The translations under genes were made by a program, and so were the position numbers. The notes beneath the pieces were generated by a model. The model did not search any database, had not been told where the DNA came from, and saw only the letters and a list, made by a program, of their open reading frames with translations. Below are positions 56,315 to 64,000 of a stretch of 64,000 bases of DNA, one piece after another. Where the stretch lies: the NCBI RefSeq assembly GCF_000013605.1, contig NC_007908.1, positions 1,054,001 to 1,118,000 on the forward strand, in the 5' to 3' direction. The DNA comes from Rhodoferax ferrireducens T118. Its GTDB lineage: Bacteria; Pseudomonadota; Gammaproteobacteria; Burkholderiales; Burkholderiaceae_C. Within the stretch, counting starts at the first letter, position 1. Each line of letters begins with the position of its first letter.

Positions 56315-58378
56315 ATGACCAGCGTCACCTGCGCAGCACCCGCCATCAATCCCCTGCTGCAGGACTGGAGCGGCCCTTACGGTCTGCCGCCATTTGCCGC
56401 GGTACAGCCTGATCACTTTTTGCCTGCATTCGATGTAGCCCTGGCGGCTCATTTGGCAGAAATCGACGCCATAGCCGGTAACCCCGAGCCAGCCAGTTTT
56501 ACCAACACCATGCAGGCGTTTGATGAAAGCGGTCGCCTGCGCAGCCGCACCGAATTGCTGTTTCACAACCTCACTGCCAGCGAAACCTCGCCTGCACTGC
56601 AGGCGCTCGAGCGTGAGATGGCGCCGCGCCAGGCGGCGCACAACAATGCCGTCTACATGAATGCGACCTTGTTCCAGCGCATTGATTCACTTTATGACCA
56701 GCGCAATTCATTGGCGTTGGACGCCGAACAACTGCGCTTGGTCGAACGCGTCCATCTGGACTTTGTACGTGCAGGGGCGAAACTCGCGCCCGAGGCTCGA
56801 CAGCGCTACGGCGCCGTGATGCAGGAGTTGGCTGGCCTGTGCGCACAGTTTGGTCAAAACGTACTGGCCGATGAGGCATCTTTTGTCTTGGAGCTCAAGG
56901 ACGAGGCTGATTTGGTGGGCCTGCCAAAGTTTGTACTGGCCGCAGCTGAGTCGGCTTCCACGCAGCGTGGCCTGCCAGTGGGCAGCCATGTGATCACGCT
57001 GTCGCCGTCACTGGCCGAGCCCTTCCTCACCTTCTCAGCCCGGCGAGACTTGCGCGAACTCATCTGGCGCGCCCGGGTGGCGCGCGGGGCGCATACCGGC
57101 AGTCATGACAACCGCCCGGTCGCGGCCCGCATCATGGCGCTACGCCAGGAGCAGGCCGCTCTGCACGGGTACGCCAGTTATGCCGACTATGAGTTGGTCG
57201 ACCGCATGGCCGGCCAGCCCAGCGCGGTGATCGAACTTTTGATGCAAGCCTGGGAACCCGCCAAGGCGCAGGCGAACGCCGACCGCGAGGCTCTGGTGGC
57301 GATGGCCAAGTCTCTGGGAGAGCCGCAAGAGCTGACCGCCTGGGACTGGCGATACCTGGCGCAGAAGGTACGCGAGCAGCGCTACAGCCTCGATGATGCC
57401 GAGGTCAAGCCCTATTTCGCCCTGGACAACATGATCAACGCCATGTTCGACTGCGCGCATCGCCTGTTTGGCATCTCCTTTGTGGAACAGCAGGGCCATG
57501 CATTGCATCACCCCGATGCAAGACTGTGGGAGGTGCGCGGTGGTGGCGATGAGTTGGTCGGTCTGTTCATTGGCGACAACTACGCCCGTCCCAGCAAGCG
57601 CAGTGGTGCCTGGATGAGCGTTTTTCGCAGCCAGTCAGGCCATGCGGGTGGCACCTTGCCGATCGTCATCAACAACAATAATTTCGCTAAGGCCGCGCCC
57701 ACACTGTTGAGCTTTGCCGATGTGCGCACGCTCTTTCATGAGTTTGGCCATGGCCTGCACGGCCTGCTATCAAAGGCGAAGTATGAGCGGCTGGCCGGCA
57801 CGCGGGTGCTGCGCGACTATGTGGAGTTTCCATCGCAGTTGTTTGAAAACTGGGCACTAGAAGATGAGGTGCTGACCAGGCACGCCCGCCACTACGCCAC
57901 CGGCGAATCCCTTGGCGCTGCCCTGCTGGCCAAGCTCAAGGCAGCGCGTCACTTTGACCAAGCCTGGCAAACGGTGCAGTACGTCGGCCCGGCGCTGATT
58001 GACATGGCCCTGCACTCGCTGCCCAACGGCTCACCAGTCGACATTGCACAGTTTGAGCTGCAGCAGTGCCAGTTGCTCGGTGTACCCCCCGACATTGGCC
58101 TGCGCCACCATCTTTCCCATTTTCAGCACCTGTTTTCTGGGGCGAGCTATGCCGCAGGCTATTACGTTTACATGTGGGCTGAGGTGCTGGAGGCAGACGG
58201 CTTTGATGCGTTCACGCAGGCCAGTAATCCGTTTGACCCCGAGACCGCTGCTCTCTTGCTGCGCCATGTCTACAGCGCGGGCAACACGCAGGAGCCAATG
58301 GCAGCCTTTCGGGCGTTTCGGGGGCGCGACCCGCAAGTGGCGCCCATGCTCAAGAAACGTGGCTTGCTCAGCGCCTGA
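56315..58378 (+). CDS. prlC: Oligopeptidase A (M3 family zinc metallopeptidase)
   Basis: Cytoplasmic zinc peptidase, 687 residues from ATG 56315, normal for OpdA/PrlC. It degrades oligopeptides and cleaved signal peptides. Zinc motif HEFGH at about residues 475-479 (TLFHEFGHGLHGLL), with the third ligand in the EFPSQLFENW helix about 28 residues later. N-terminal start NPLLQDWSGPYGLPPFAAVQPDHF and the end AFRGRDPQVAPMLKKRGLLS are typical. The frame is open for 112 more codons upstream but those are not conserved-looking. No neighbour is functionally linked. Confidence 0.95.
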   Translation: MTSVTCAAPAINPLLQDWSGPYGLPPFAAVQPDHFLPAFDVALAAHLAEIDAIAGNPEPASFTNTMQAFDESGRLRSRTELLFHNLTASETSPALQALEREMAPRQAAHNNAVYMNATLFQRIDSLYDQRNSLALDAEQLRLVERVHLDFVRAGAKLAPEARQRYGAVMQELAGLCAQFGQNVLADEASFVLELKDEADLVGLPKFVLAAAESASTQRGLPVGSHVITLSPSLAEPFLTFSARRDLRELIWRARVARGAHTGSHDNRPVAARIMALRQEQAALHGYASYADYELVDRMAGQPSAVIELLMQAWEPAKAQANADREALVAMAKSLGEPQELTAWDWRYLAQKVREQRYSLDDAEVKPYFALDNMINAMFDCAHRLFGISFVEQQGHALHHPDARLWEVRGGGDELVGLFIGDNYARPSKRSGAWMSVFRSQSGHAGGTLPIVINNNNFAKAAPTLLSFADVRTLFHEFGHGLHGLLSKAKYERLAGTRVLRDYVEFPSQLFENWALEDEVLTRHARHYATGESLGAALLAKLKAARHFDQAWQTVQYVGPALIDMALHSLPNGSPVDIAQFELQQCQLLGVPPDIGLRHHLSHFQHLFSGASYAAGYYVYMWAEVLEADGFDAFTQASNPFDPETAALLLRHVYSAGNTQEPMAAFRAFRGRDPQVAPMLKKRGLLSA

Positions 58379-58551
58379 TCCCCTGTACGCCCTGTCAAGA
58401 CAAGGCTTTGTCCAATGATTGAGATGGCAAGGTTTCAATGACCGTTTGCTCCCTGCCGCTCAAGAAGCCGCAGCATGCATTTGGGTCCCCGTGAAGAACT
58501 TGCCCGGCGAAAGTCTGGATCGCTTGTCTACGCGCAGTTCAGCGGTGCGAA

Positions 58552-59382
58552 TTACTGCACTGCGACAACCGGCCCAGAGTCAGCCAGCTTGTAGCTCCCG
58601 GTGGGCCCGGCGATGATTCGACCGTTTTCGGTCAATTTCTTGATCGCAGCTGTCATGGACCCTAGCGCGATGCCCGTGGCTTTTCCGACGGCTGTTTGGC
58701 TGATTGGGGAAAACTCGTTTGCATTCAGGGTGCCCTGCAGATACGCCAGCAGCTTGGCGGGGTTGCCACCGGGCTTCGATGTCTTTTCTGGCGCGCCGGC
58801 AACTGCAGCCTTGCTCACTTTGGTCTTGGGGGCTTTTGGCACTTTCACCGCCTTGGGCGCCGCAGCCTTCTGGCTTGGCTTAACCCGAACATCGGTGGGC
58901 GCCAAATCGAGTGGGCTGAGCGCGCTCCTGCTGCTCGAACTCTTGGGCGTTGCTCCTGCCGGGGATACGGCCTTGGTGGCCTTGGTCGTCTTGGCAGGTT
59001 TGAATGCCTTTTGCTTTACGTTAGCTTTCACCGCGGCGCTTGGCATTGCTTGTTCTCTAGCAGCCTTGGCAGTTGAACGTGCAGGTGCTGCTAGTGCTGG
59101 GATTTCGCGCACACTGGGTTGGTCATCGCCGGTCAGTTCCGCTGCGATTTGGTAGACCTTTTTGAGTTCTTCCTCGATCCCGGCCAGCGTCTGCGAAAGA
59201 CGCGCGACCACTTTCCAGTTCTCGATCAGGTTGTCATTGCCGAGGTCGTACGGGTTATTGGTAATGGCTGCATGGACGCGCTCAGCATAGTGACTGGCTT
59301 CCTTTTTTAGCTTTTCATTGGCTGTAAACGCGGCGGCGCCGACTTTTTGAATGGCGTTGAGTGTCGAGATGGAAAGTGACAT
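58552..59382 (-). CDS. Histone-H1-like protein with C-terminal winged-helix-like domain
   Basis: 276 residues. N-terminal part (about 1-90) is helical (TLNAIQKVGAAAFTANEKLK). The middle (about 95-205) is a lysine/alanine/proline-rich, low-complexity tail like bacterial histone-H1 proteins (AFKPAKTTKATKAVSP, KVPKAPKTKVSKAAVAGAP). The last 70 residues look like a small winged helix (NPAKLLAYLQGTLNANEF, GSMTAAIKKLTENGRII). The ending LADSGPVVAVQ is hydrophobic. It could be a nucleoid-associated protein or regulator. I do not recognise a named family; the combination is unusual but the gene appears real. Confidence 0.65.
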   Translation of the reverse strand: MSLSISTLNAIQKVGAAAFTANEKLKKEASHYAERVHAAITNNPYDLGNDNLIENWKVVARLSQTLAGIEEELKKVYQIAAELTGDDQPSVREIPALAAPARSTAKAAREQAMPSAAVKANVKQKAFKPAKTTKATKAVSPAGATPKSSSSRSALSPLDLAPTDVRVKPSQKAAAPKAVKVPKAPKTKVSKAAVAGAPEKTSKPGGNPAKLLAYLQGTLNANEFSPISQTAVGKATGIALGSMTAAIKKLTENGRIIAGPTGSYKLADSGPVVAVQ

Positions 59383-59647
59383 TGAGGAGAAATCCTTGTG
59401 AGATGGATGAAAACGAGCGTTGAAACTCAGGCTTAGGGTTGGAACCGGTTTTGGATAGAAACCGAATCAATTAGGTAGCAGGTTGACGCTACGAGTGGTC
59501 CGATTTTATGCGCGCCCGGTTTGCGAGGAGCCATGTCGCTTCCAATTTCCTTGCATTGATCGCGAGCTATTGGGGCCCAACAGGTGCCATCTTGACAAAG
59601 GAAATGACGGCAATCCCAGAGAAATCGGCTGTGTCTGCTTCACGTGG

Positions 59648-60187
59648 TCATCGTGCCTGGATTGAGCGCAACGCGAGGAAAAAGGCCCCGTCTTGCCGAT
59701 CAGCAATCATCAAGCCAATCTGGCGCACGCGCATTGGGTCCAGTGGCGCCGCACTTGCCACATTGCGGCCCCGAAAGCTGGGCTGGAACGCCGGCACAGG
59801 TAGTTTAATTGTGGTCCATTGGCCTACGGGCGGCTCAAACACGGCCTGGTAGTTGAAGCCATCGAAGCCGTCATCGGTACGAAGGTTGAGCTTGTAGCGC
59901 TTGCCGTCGCCCTTGACCTCAAGCCAATAGGCACACGTCCCGGGCATTCCCAAGTCAAAGGGGCGTGAGCGCACTGAGGCAAAGCCGCCATTTCTGTCCA
60001 GAGAAACCACACCTTCAAACACGGCGTAACCCGCAGGGTCATAACGTACGCGACTGTTTGACACCCCGCCCATGACGCGGTCATCAATGGCGGACCAACC
60101 ATCCACGGACGACTGCGCCTCGAAGCGAAACAGATCGCGAGGTTTCGGGCCATGGTCTTCCATAGGTGCTGACGGCTTGCTGGGCAT
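59648..60187 (-). CDS. CIA30-domain protein
   Basis: 179 residues from the ATG at 60187 (TTG at 60205 would overlap the flavin reductase stop by four bases). The CIA30 fold (complex I intermediate-associated protein 30, galactose-binding-like beta sandwich) is seen in DDRVMGGVSNSRVRYDPAGY, GGFASVRSRPFDLG and KLNLRTDDGFDGFNYQAVFE, and ends QIGLMIADRQDGAFFLALRS. In mitochondria it helps complex I assembly; in bacteria its role is open. It lies directly downstream of a flavin reductase, with which it may be cotranscribed. Confidence 0.8.
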   Translation of the reverse strand: MPSKPSAPMEDHGPKPRDLFRFEAQSSVDGWSAIDDRVMGGVSNSRVRYDPAGYAVFEGVVSLDRNGGFASVRSRPFDLGMPGTCAYWLEVKGDGKRYKLNLRTDDGFDGFNYQAVFEPPVGQWTTIKLPVPAFQPSFRGRNVASAAPLDPMRVRQIGLMIADRQDGAFFLALRSIQAR

Positions 60188-60201
60188 AGGAATAGGGGTC
60201 C

Positions 60202-60822
60202 TCAAGCCGGGCGGGTCATGCGAAACAGTTGCTCAGGGCCGATGGAAAAGTAGTCCGAAGCGCCACCGCCGCGCAGGATGTGCCCGGCGCTGGCCGTGTC
60301 GTAAACGCCGTCTTTCAAAAGGGTCTGGTCAATGTGCACGGCCACCACTTCACCGAGCACCAGCCACGTTGGCACCTTGTCACCATTGGCAGACTGGAGT
60401 TGCACGATCTGGGTGCAGCGGCACTCAAAGGTGACCGGGCTCTCCTGCACGCGTGGCGCAGCGATCAGGCGCGACGCCACCGGCTTCAAACCCGCCAACT
60501 CAAACTCACTGACATCAGCTGGCACGGCTGCACAGGTCTGGTTCATGGCTTGGGCCAGCGTACGTGTGACCAGGTTCCAGGCAAACTCGCCCGACTCCTG
60601 GCAATTTTTGACGGTGTCCTTGTAGCCGATGCTGGCGAACCCAACGATGGGCGGCGTGTAGTTAAAGGCGTTGAAGAAGCTGTACGGCGCCAGATTGAGC
60701 AAACCGGCTGCACTGCGGGTCGAAATCCAGCCAATGGGGCGCGGCCCGACGATGGCATTGAAGGGGTCGTGGGCCAGGCCGTGGCCGTGGCGGGGCTCGT
60801 AAAAATGTGTGGCATCAGGCAC
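60202..60822 (-). CDS. Flavin reductase-like (FMN-binding split barrel) protein
   Basis: 206 residues from the GTG at 60822, which has a GAGGAG ribosome site seven bases before it and yields VPDATHFYEPRHGHGL as in homologues; an ATG at 60894 would add 24 non-conserved residues. FMN-binding motifs: NAIVGPRPIGWISTRSAAGL, NLAPYSFFNAFNYTPPIVGF and KNCQESGEFAWNLVTRTLA. Class: flavin reductase-like/flavoredoxin family. Partner oxygenase is not nearby. Confidence 0.88.
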   Translation of the reverse strand: MPDATHFYEPRHGHGLAHDPFNAIVGPRPIGWISTRSAAGLLNLAPYSFFNAFNYTPPIVGFASIGYKDTVKNCQESGEFAWNLVTRTLAQAMNQTCAAVPADVSEFELAGLKPVASRLIAAPRVQESPVTFECRCTQIVQLQSANGDKVPTWLVLGEVVAVHIDQTLLKDGVYDTASAGHILRGGGASDYFSIGPEQLFRMTRPA

Positions 60823-60947
60823 CGGATACTCCTCAGCGGGAAAGAGTCTGACGATACCCTTATCCGCTTTGACACGTAAAGATGCGGCAAGCATTCGTCA
60901 TGGCCGCTTATGATGTTCATCATGAAACTCAAAAGGGACATTCGAGG

Positions 60948-61160
60948 ATGAGGCTCATCCTCATAGTGATCGTAGCCACTCTGGCCGCCGTGGGCGCGGT
61001 GAGCTTATGGACGTCCAAAGGGACGAGCGATTTGGTTTTTACAGGCGCTATGGTGGGAACAGCACTCGGTCTGAGCGTGCTCGCATGGATCGTGGGGGCA
61101 TGGCTTCGCAATCGCCAGCGCAGGCGATTGATGGAAATGCAGGATTCGGCACTGTGGTGA
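60948..61160 (+). CDS. Small membrane protein, two predicted helices
   Basis: 70 residues from the ATG at 60948 (ribosome-like AAGGG 13-16 bases upstream; the frame is open to 60882). LILIVIVATLAAVGAVSLW and GTALGLSVLAWIVGAWL are two hydrophobic segments, followed by a basic RNRQRRRLMEMQ tail. Divergent from the flavin reductase. No family recognised; it may be real because both helices and a basic cytoplasmic tail are well formed. Confidence 0.5.
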   Translation: MRLILIVIVATLAAVGAVSLWTSKGTSDLVFTGAMVGTALGLSVLAWIVGAWLRNRQRRRLMEMQDSALW

Positions 61161-61421
61161 GAGGTCAACCAAAAGCTGGCCAAATGCCGACTCAACTTCT
61201 TCTTTCTTCGGGTGAGCAACCCGGCTTCCTGGGCATCAAGTTTCGTCATTGATTTAAGCCAATTCCTGCCGCCGGAAAACGAGCATTCGCCCACGGCCCC
61301 TAAGTGTCTTAAACGGTCCGCCGCCCCCCGAGGAAATACCCAACGCCCTGGCCAGTGACTCTTTCAGGCTGACACCAGTACTTGTTTTCAGGCAAGCCAG
61401 TCTCATGATTTAGGAGACCGG

Positions 61422-62414
61422 TCAGCCGCGCTTCATGGGTTTATAGTGCGACTGATCTCTGGGGCAATTTGAATACAGGGTTCTGGCTGCAGACTGTACC
61501 GTTTCCGCGCCTGACATCCAACTCGCCATCAATGACTGTGAATAGTGCTTCCAAACCGAAGCTGCGACATCAATAGTGACGTCTTGCCCAAGTTCATGCA
61601 ATGCGATTTGGACATTGCGCGCATCTGATACATCATCCTCGTCCAGTTGCAGAGCTGCATTTGCGGCGCTGCTTTGTTGGATCCATCGGGCTAAATCTGA
61701 CGCAAATCTCTTCGCGTCTTCCTTCGTGAGCCGGTCGTAGTCCGGACTTCCAAGCCCCCGGCCCAAAGGGGCCATGTTGTCCCATGTCAAATCTTGTTCT
61801 GAGACCGGGCCAAACTTGTAGGGCGCAACCAGTCCTTGTGCAATCTCGGACCGGGCCTGGCGGATTTCGCTTACAAACTGCAAATGTTCGGGTGAGTCCA
61901 GGAGAACTTCATTCACCCCTTTCAAGTCTGAACCGTGCCCGATCTTCTCTTGAAAAACTTCCGCTTCAATTCGATCATCGGGCCCAATCCAGAATTCGTG
62001 ATATCCACAATGCTCTGTAAACACTGCGACTCGGTGAATGGCCCCGTCAGCAAGCGTATCGCCTACGTAAAACGCACGCTGAAATGTCAGATCGGTGCCA
62101 TCCTCAAATTGGACGTGAACACTTTCATTTGAAAAATCCGTCGCCAAAAGGTTGTCTTCAACAATGTCTCCGGCAGGGCGGTCCAGTCTCTTTGAAAGTG
62201 CTGTCTGCCAGTTTTCCAGCATACCGATCCATGGCATGACTGCTTTTTGCTTGAGATGATTGAGTTCTTCTAGGGCTGCAGCCCGGATATCGTCCTGAGA
62301 ACGAATATCGTCCTCACTAAACATGCGGTCCACGTGTGCCCCGCGGGCGTCCATGGTTGCGATGGCGTAGTCAAGCCAGGACTGGAAATCAGTCGGCGGG
62401 GTTGGGGTACTCAT
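61422..62414 (-). CDS. Uncharacterised protein
   Basis: 330 residues from the ATG at 62414 (MSTPTPPTDFQSWLDYAI); the frame is open 14 codons further to 62456 but that part looks spurious. Acidic protein with DIVEDNLLATDFSNESVHVQ, HCGYHEFWIGPDDRIEAEVF and a C-terminal helical part ending RDQSHYKPMKRG. No domain I recognise. It is 233 bp downstream of the transposition ATPase on the same strand; whether it belongs to the same element is unknown. Slightly lower GC than the genes of Region 1. Confidence 0.6.
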   Translation of the reverse strand: MSTPTPPTDFQSWLDYAIATMDARGAHVDRMFSEDDIRSQDDIRAAALEELNHLKQKAVMPWIGMLENWQTALSKRLDRPAGDIVEDNLLATDFSNESVHVQFEDGTDLTFQRAFYVGDTLADGAIHRVAVFTEHCGYHEFWIGPDDRIEAEVFQEKIGHGSDLKGVNEVLLDSPEHLQFVSEIRQARSEIAQGLVAPYKFGPVSEQDLTWDNMAPLGRGLGSPDYDRLTKEDAKRFASDLARWIQQSSAANAALQLDEDDVSDARNVQIALHELGQDVTIDVAASVWKHYSQSLMASWMSGAETVQSAARTLYSNCPRDQSHYKPMKRG

Positions 62415-62647
62415 ATCAAATCTCCATCTATCATTGCAGACTTCAATGACATTCATTAGAAATCCGGAAGTGTTTTGGATGCTTCTAGCGGGATCACATC
62501 AGTGCTTAGCGGTTTCGAACTCGTGTTTGCATCAGCTAGATATTCCCAAAAATTGGGACGGCCATTAAATTATCGCAATAACAGGTGACGTGAATCCACG
62601 TTGACACCAAACGTTTGATATCTCGCCTACTCGCTTCATGCGCTCCA
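62415..62647. other. Intergenic region
   Basis: 233 bp between the transposition ATPase stop and the unknown gene. AT-rich with no coding frame or repeat copy of the MITE type. It may hold a terminator or promoter; I find no clear signal. Confidence 0.4.
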
Positions 62648-64000
62648 CTAGTCGTTCAGTAATCTAAGAGCATCTGCCAAGCCCTGTTTCGACCTTTTCA
62701 AGGGATTCATTGGAACGACGTTGGCCTCTTTAGGCGTTGCCCCCACTAATTTCTTAATCGCATCAAAGCCTAACCGCTCGTTGGGCGTCAAAAATGAGTC
62801 GAGTCGCCGCTCTTCCACCCGCTTCTCGAAAGCTGAAATCGCTGGAACCACCTCAAAAACATTGTCCTGCTGCTCTGAGAAAAATGGGTCCCATAGATCT
62901 CTCCTGATCTGTCTTTTCTCGATCTCTTGACGCTGAAGAATTTCGACGTCCACGCGATTTGCACAAAAATCTCGTGAAAGAAAGGCACACCGAAGATCAT
63001 CAGTTGTCACATTTGCCTTCACGCCTCCACTTTTCTTTGCATGCACCCATGAAATCGCCAAGAGGTCAACCACCAGTCGTTTAATTCCGAAGGTATAGTC
63101 TTGAACTTGCTGCGCCACAGCAATTGCATCAAGGGTGAAATCCATCGGTAGTATTTTGAAATATTCTTTAAGCAGCCGAATTCCGTCGGGACTGCAAAGA
63201 TTCTCTGGCTTCAAATAAATCCGCCGGGCTAGCAGTCGCTGTCTATCTTCTTGACCGCGAGCGTCAAGACGATGGGCGAGACTGTAATTCGCACCAAAAA
63301 TTAGGCGCGGGCCAATGGCGAGGAGTCGCAATAATAAATTTGTTGCCAATGAATTCGCACTGGTACTCTTGCTAATAAACTGAAATTCATCAATTGAAAT
63401 AATACAAACGCCATCGCGAAATGCTACCCTGCGCGAGAGTTCCGCAAGCCTTGGGAGATTCAAGTCCTTTCTTTGGTACTCTTCAGTTGAGTCTACTTTA
63501 TTGCATTTGGATACTACCTTTTTCTGTTCAATCCAAGGCAACAGAAGACTATTGGGGCTGGACCCCTCTTTCACATTCATAAACCAACCCGGAACAAGTG
63601 GGACGCGGTCGTGACCTGGGAGATCAAGGAAAGATTCATTTCCCAATAGTCTGTTCAAGGCTTTGAGTAGTTCCGATTTACCGGTTCCAGCAAGTCCAGT
63701 TAACATAGTCGCAGGGCACGTGGTATCTCCCCAAGGCAACTTGGCGTTGATTCCTTTTACATGCGCGAGGGTTGATGGGTAATGAATCGCAGCATGGGCT
63801 TCCCCAAGCGCTAAAAACTGCAAAAGAATCTCTTTGTCTTGTGTACTGCACAAAAATATTTTCTTCAAACCTCCACAAAGTAATTCAAATTCAGGAAGCA
63901 GGTGGCGCCCTGTTAAGTTCAGAGGAATTGCTAACTGCTCTATATCTGAAAAGCGTTTTGCAGCCTGGCCTGCAGTTAATTGATAACGTGAGATGTAGCG
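62648..64000 (-). CDS. TnsC/TniB-like transposition ATPase, 5' end outside the window
   Basis: AAA+ ATPase of at least 450 residues, cut by the window end: the frame remains open through all bases to 64000 (reading RYISRYQLTAGQAAK...), so the TTG at 63868 is not the start. Walker A is LTGLAGTGKSELL, Walker B is IISIDEFQFIS, and LIFGANYSLAHRLD is a sensor-like strand. This pattern is that of TnsC/TniB-type regulators, which carry target choice to the transposase in Tn7-like and Tn5053-like elements. The gene that would encode the TnsB/TniA transposase is expected upstream, beyond 64 kb. Confidence 0.75.
   Translation of the reverse strand, partial: RYISRYQLTAGQAAKRFSDIEQLAIPLNLTGRHLLPEFELLCGGLKKIFLCSTQDKEILLQFLALGEAHAAIHYPSTLAHVKGINAKLPWGDTTCPATMLTGLAGTGKSELLKALNRLLGNESFLDLPGHDRVPLVPGWFMNVKEGSSPNSLLLPWIEQKKVVSKCNKVDSTEEYQRKDLNLPRLAELSRRVAFRDGVCIISIDEFQFISKSTSANSLATNLLLRLLAIGPRLIFGANYSLAHRLDARGQEDRQRLLARRIYLKPENLCSPDGIRLLKEYFKILPMDFTLDAIAVAQQVQDYTFGIKRLVVDLLAISWVHAKKSGGVKANVTTDDLRCAFLSRDFCANRVDVEILQRQEIEKRQIRRDLWDPFFSEQQDNVFEVVPAISAFEKRVEERRLDSFLTPNERLGFDAIKKLVGATPKEANVVPMNPLKRSKQGLADALRLLND

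Overview
The window looks like chromosomal DNA of a beta-proteobacterium of the order Burkholderiales, most likely Comamonadaceae (Rhodoferax/Polaromonas-like). This is inferred from the high-GC coding style, the many acyl-CoA and TRAP/HAAT transport genes, a PEP-CTERM protein and the gene content; no rRNA or tRNA gene is present to confirm it.

Region 1 (1-23.2 kb, all plus strand) is a large acyl-CoA catabolic island. It holds a thiolase (cut by the window start), two complete five-component branched-chain-amino-acid-type (HAAT) ABC transporters, three acyl-CoA ligases, three divergent crotonases, a nitronate monooxygenase, an APH-like kinase, an ACAD10/11-type acyl-CoA dehydrogenase and a UspA protein. 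Between the two halves sits an unusual gene in which a TetR-type regulator is fused in frame to a complete acyl-CoA ligase (11616-13949), with a perfect inverted repeat upstream as candidate operator. Many genes overlap by ATGA. Together they would import a carboxylic acid, activate it to a CoA thioester and beta-oxidise it; the substrate cannot be read from the sequence.

Region 2 (23.4-30.1 kb) holds a membrane GGDEF-EAL protein, a small GIY-YIG-like protein and an MFS exporter. A decayed stretch follows, with a 213-bp element carrying perfect 16-bp terminal inverted repeats and a broken IS66 transposase.

Region 3 (30.1-39.2 kb) is a minus-strand operon for non-phosphorylative sugar-acid breakdown to 2-oxoglutarate: UxaA-family dehydratase, AraD-type dehydratase and 2-oxoglutarate semialdehyde dehydrogenase, with a beta-hydroxyacid dehydrogenase. 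A polar-amino-acid-type ABC transporter serves it, and it is divergent from a GntR regulator with two DNA-binding domains.

Region 4 (39.9-50.0 kb) is a nine-gene minus-strand run with gaps of at most about 50 bp: RpiR regulator, class III aminotransferase, TAXI binding protein, fused TRAP permease, Asp/Glu racemase-like protein, D-amino-acid aminotransferase-like protein, then pcaI, pcaJ and pcaF. It links amino-acid uptake and deamination to beta-ketoacid thiolysis.

Region 5 (50.4-64 kb) is a mosaic. It has the truncated remains of a Gabija-like OLD nuclease/UvrD helicase pair, a secreted unknown, a second copy of the terminal-repeat element, and an orphan two-HTH Xre/MbcA/ParS-type antitoxin behind a strong operator. 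Next come a PEP-CTERM protein, oligopeptidase A, a histone-H1-like protein with a C-terminal winged helix, a CIA30 protein with a flavin reductase, and small unknowns. The end is a TnsC/TniB-like transposition ATPase running off the edge. The repeat elements resemble mini Tn7-like ends.
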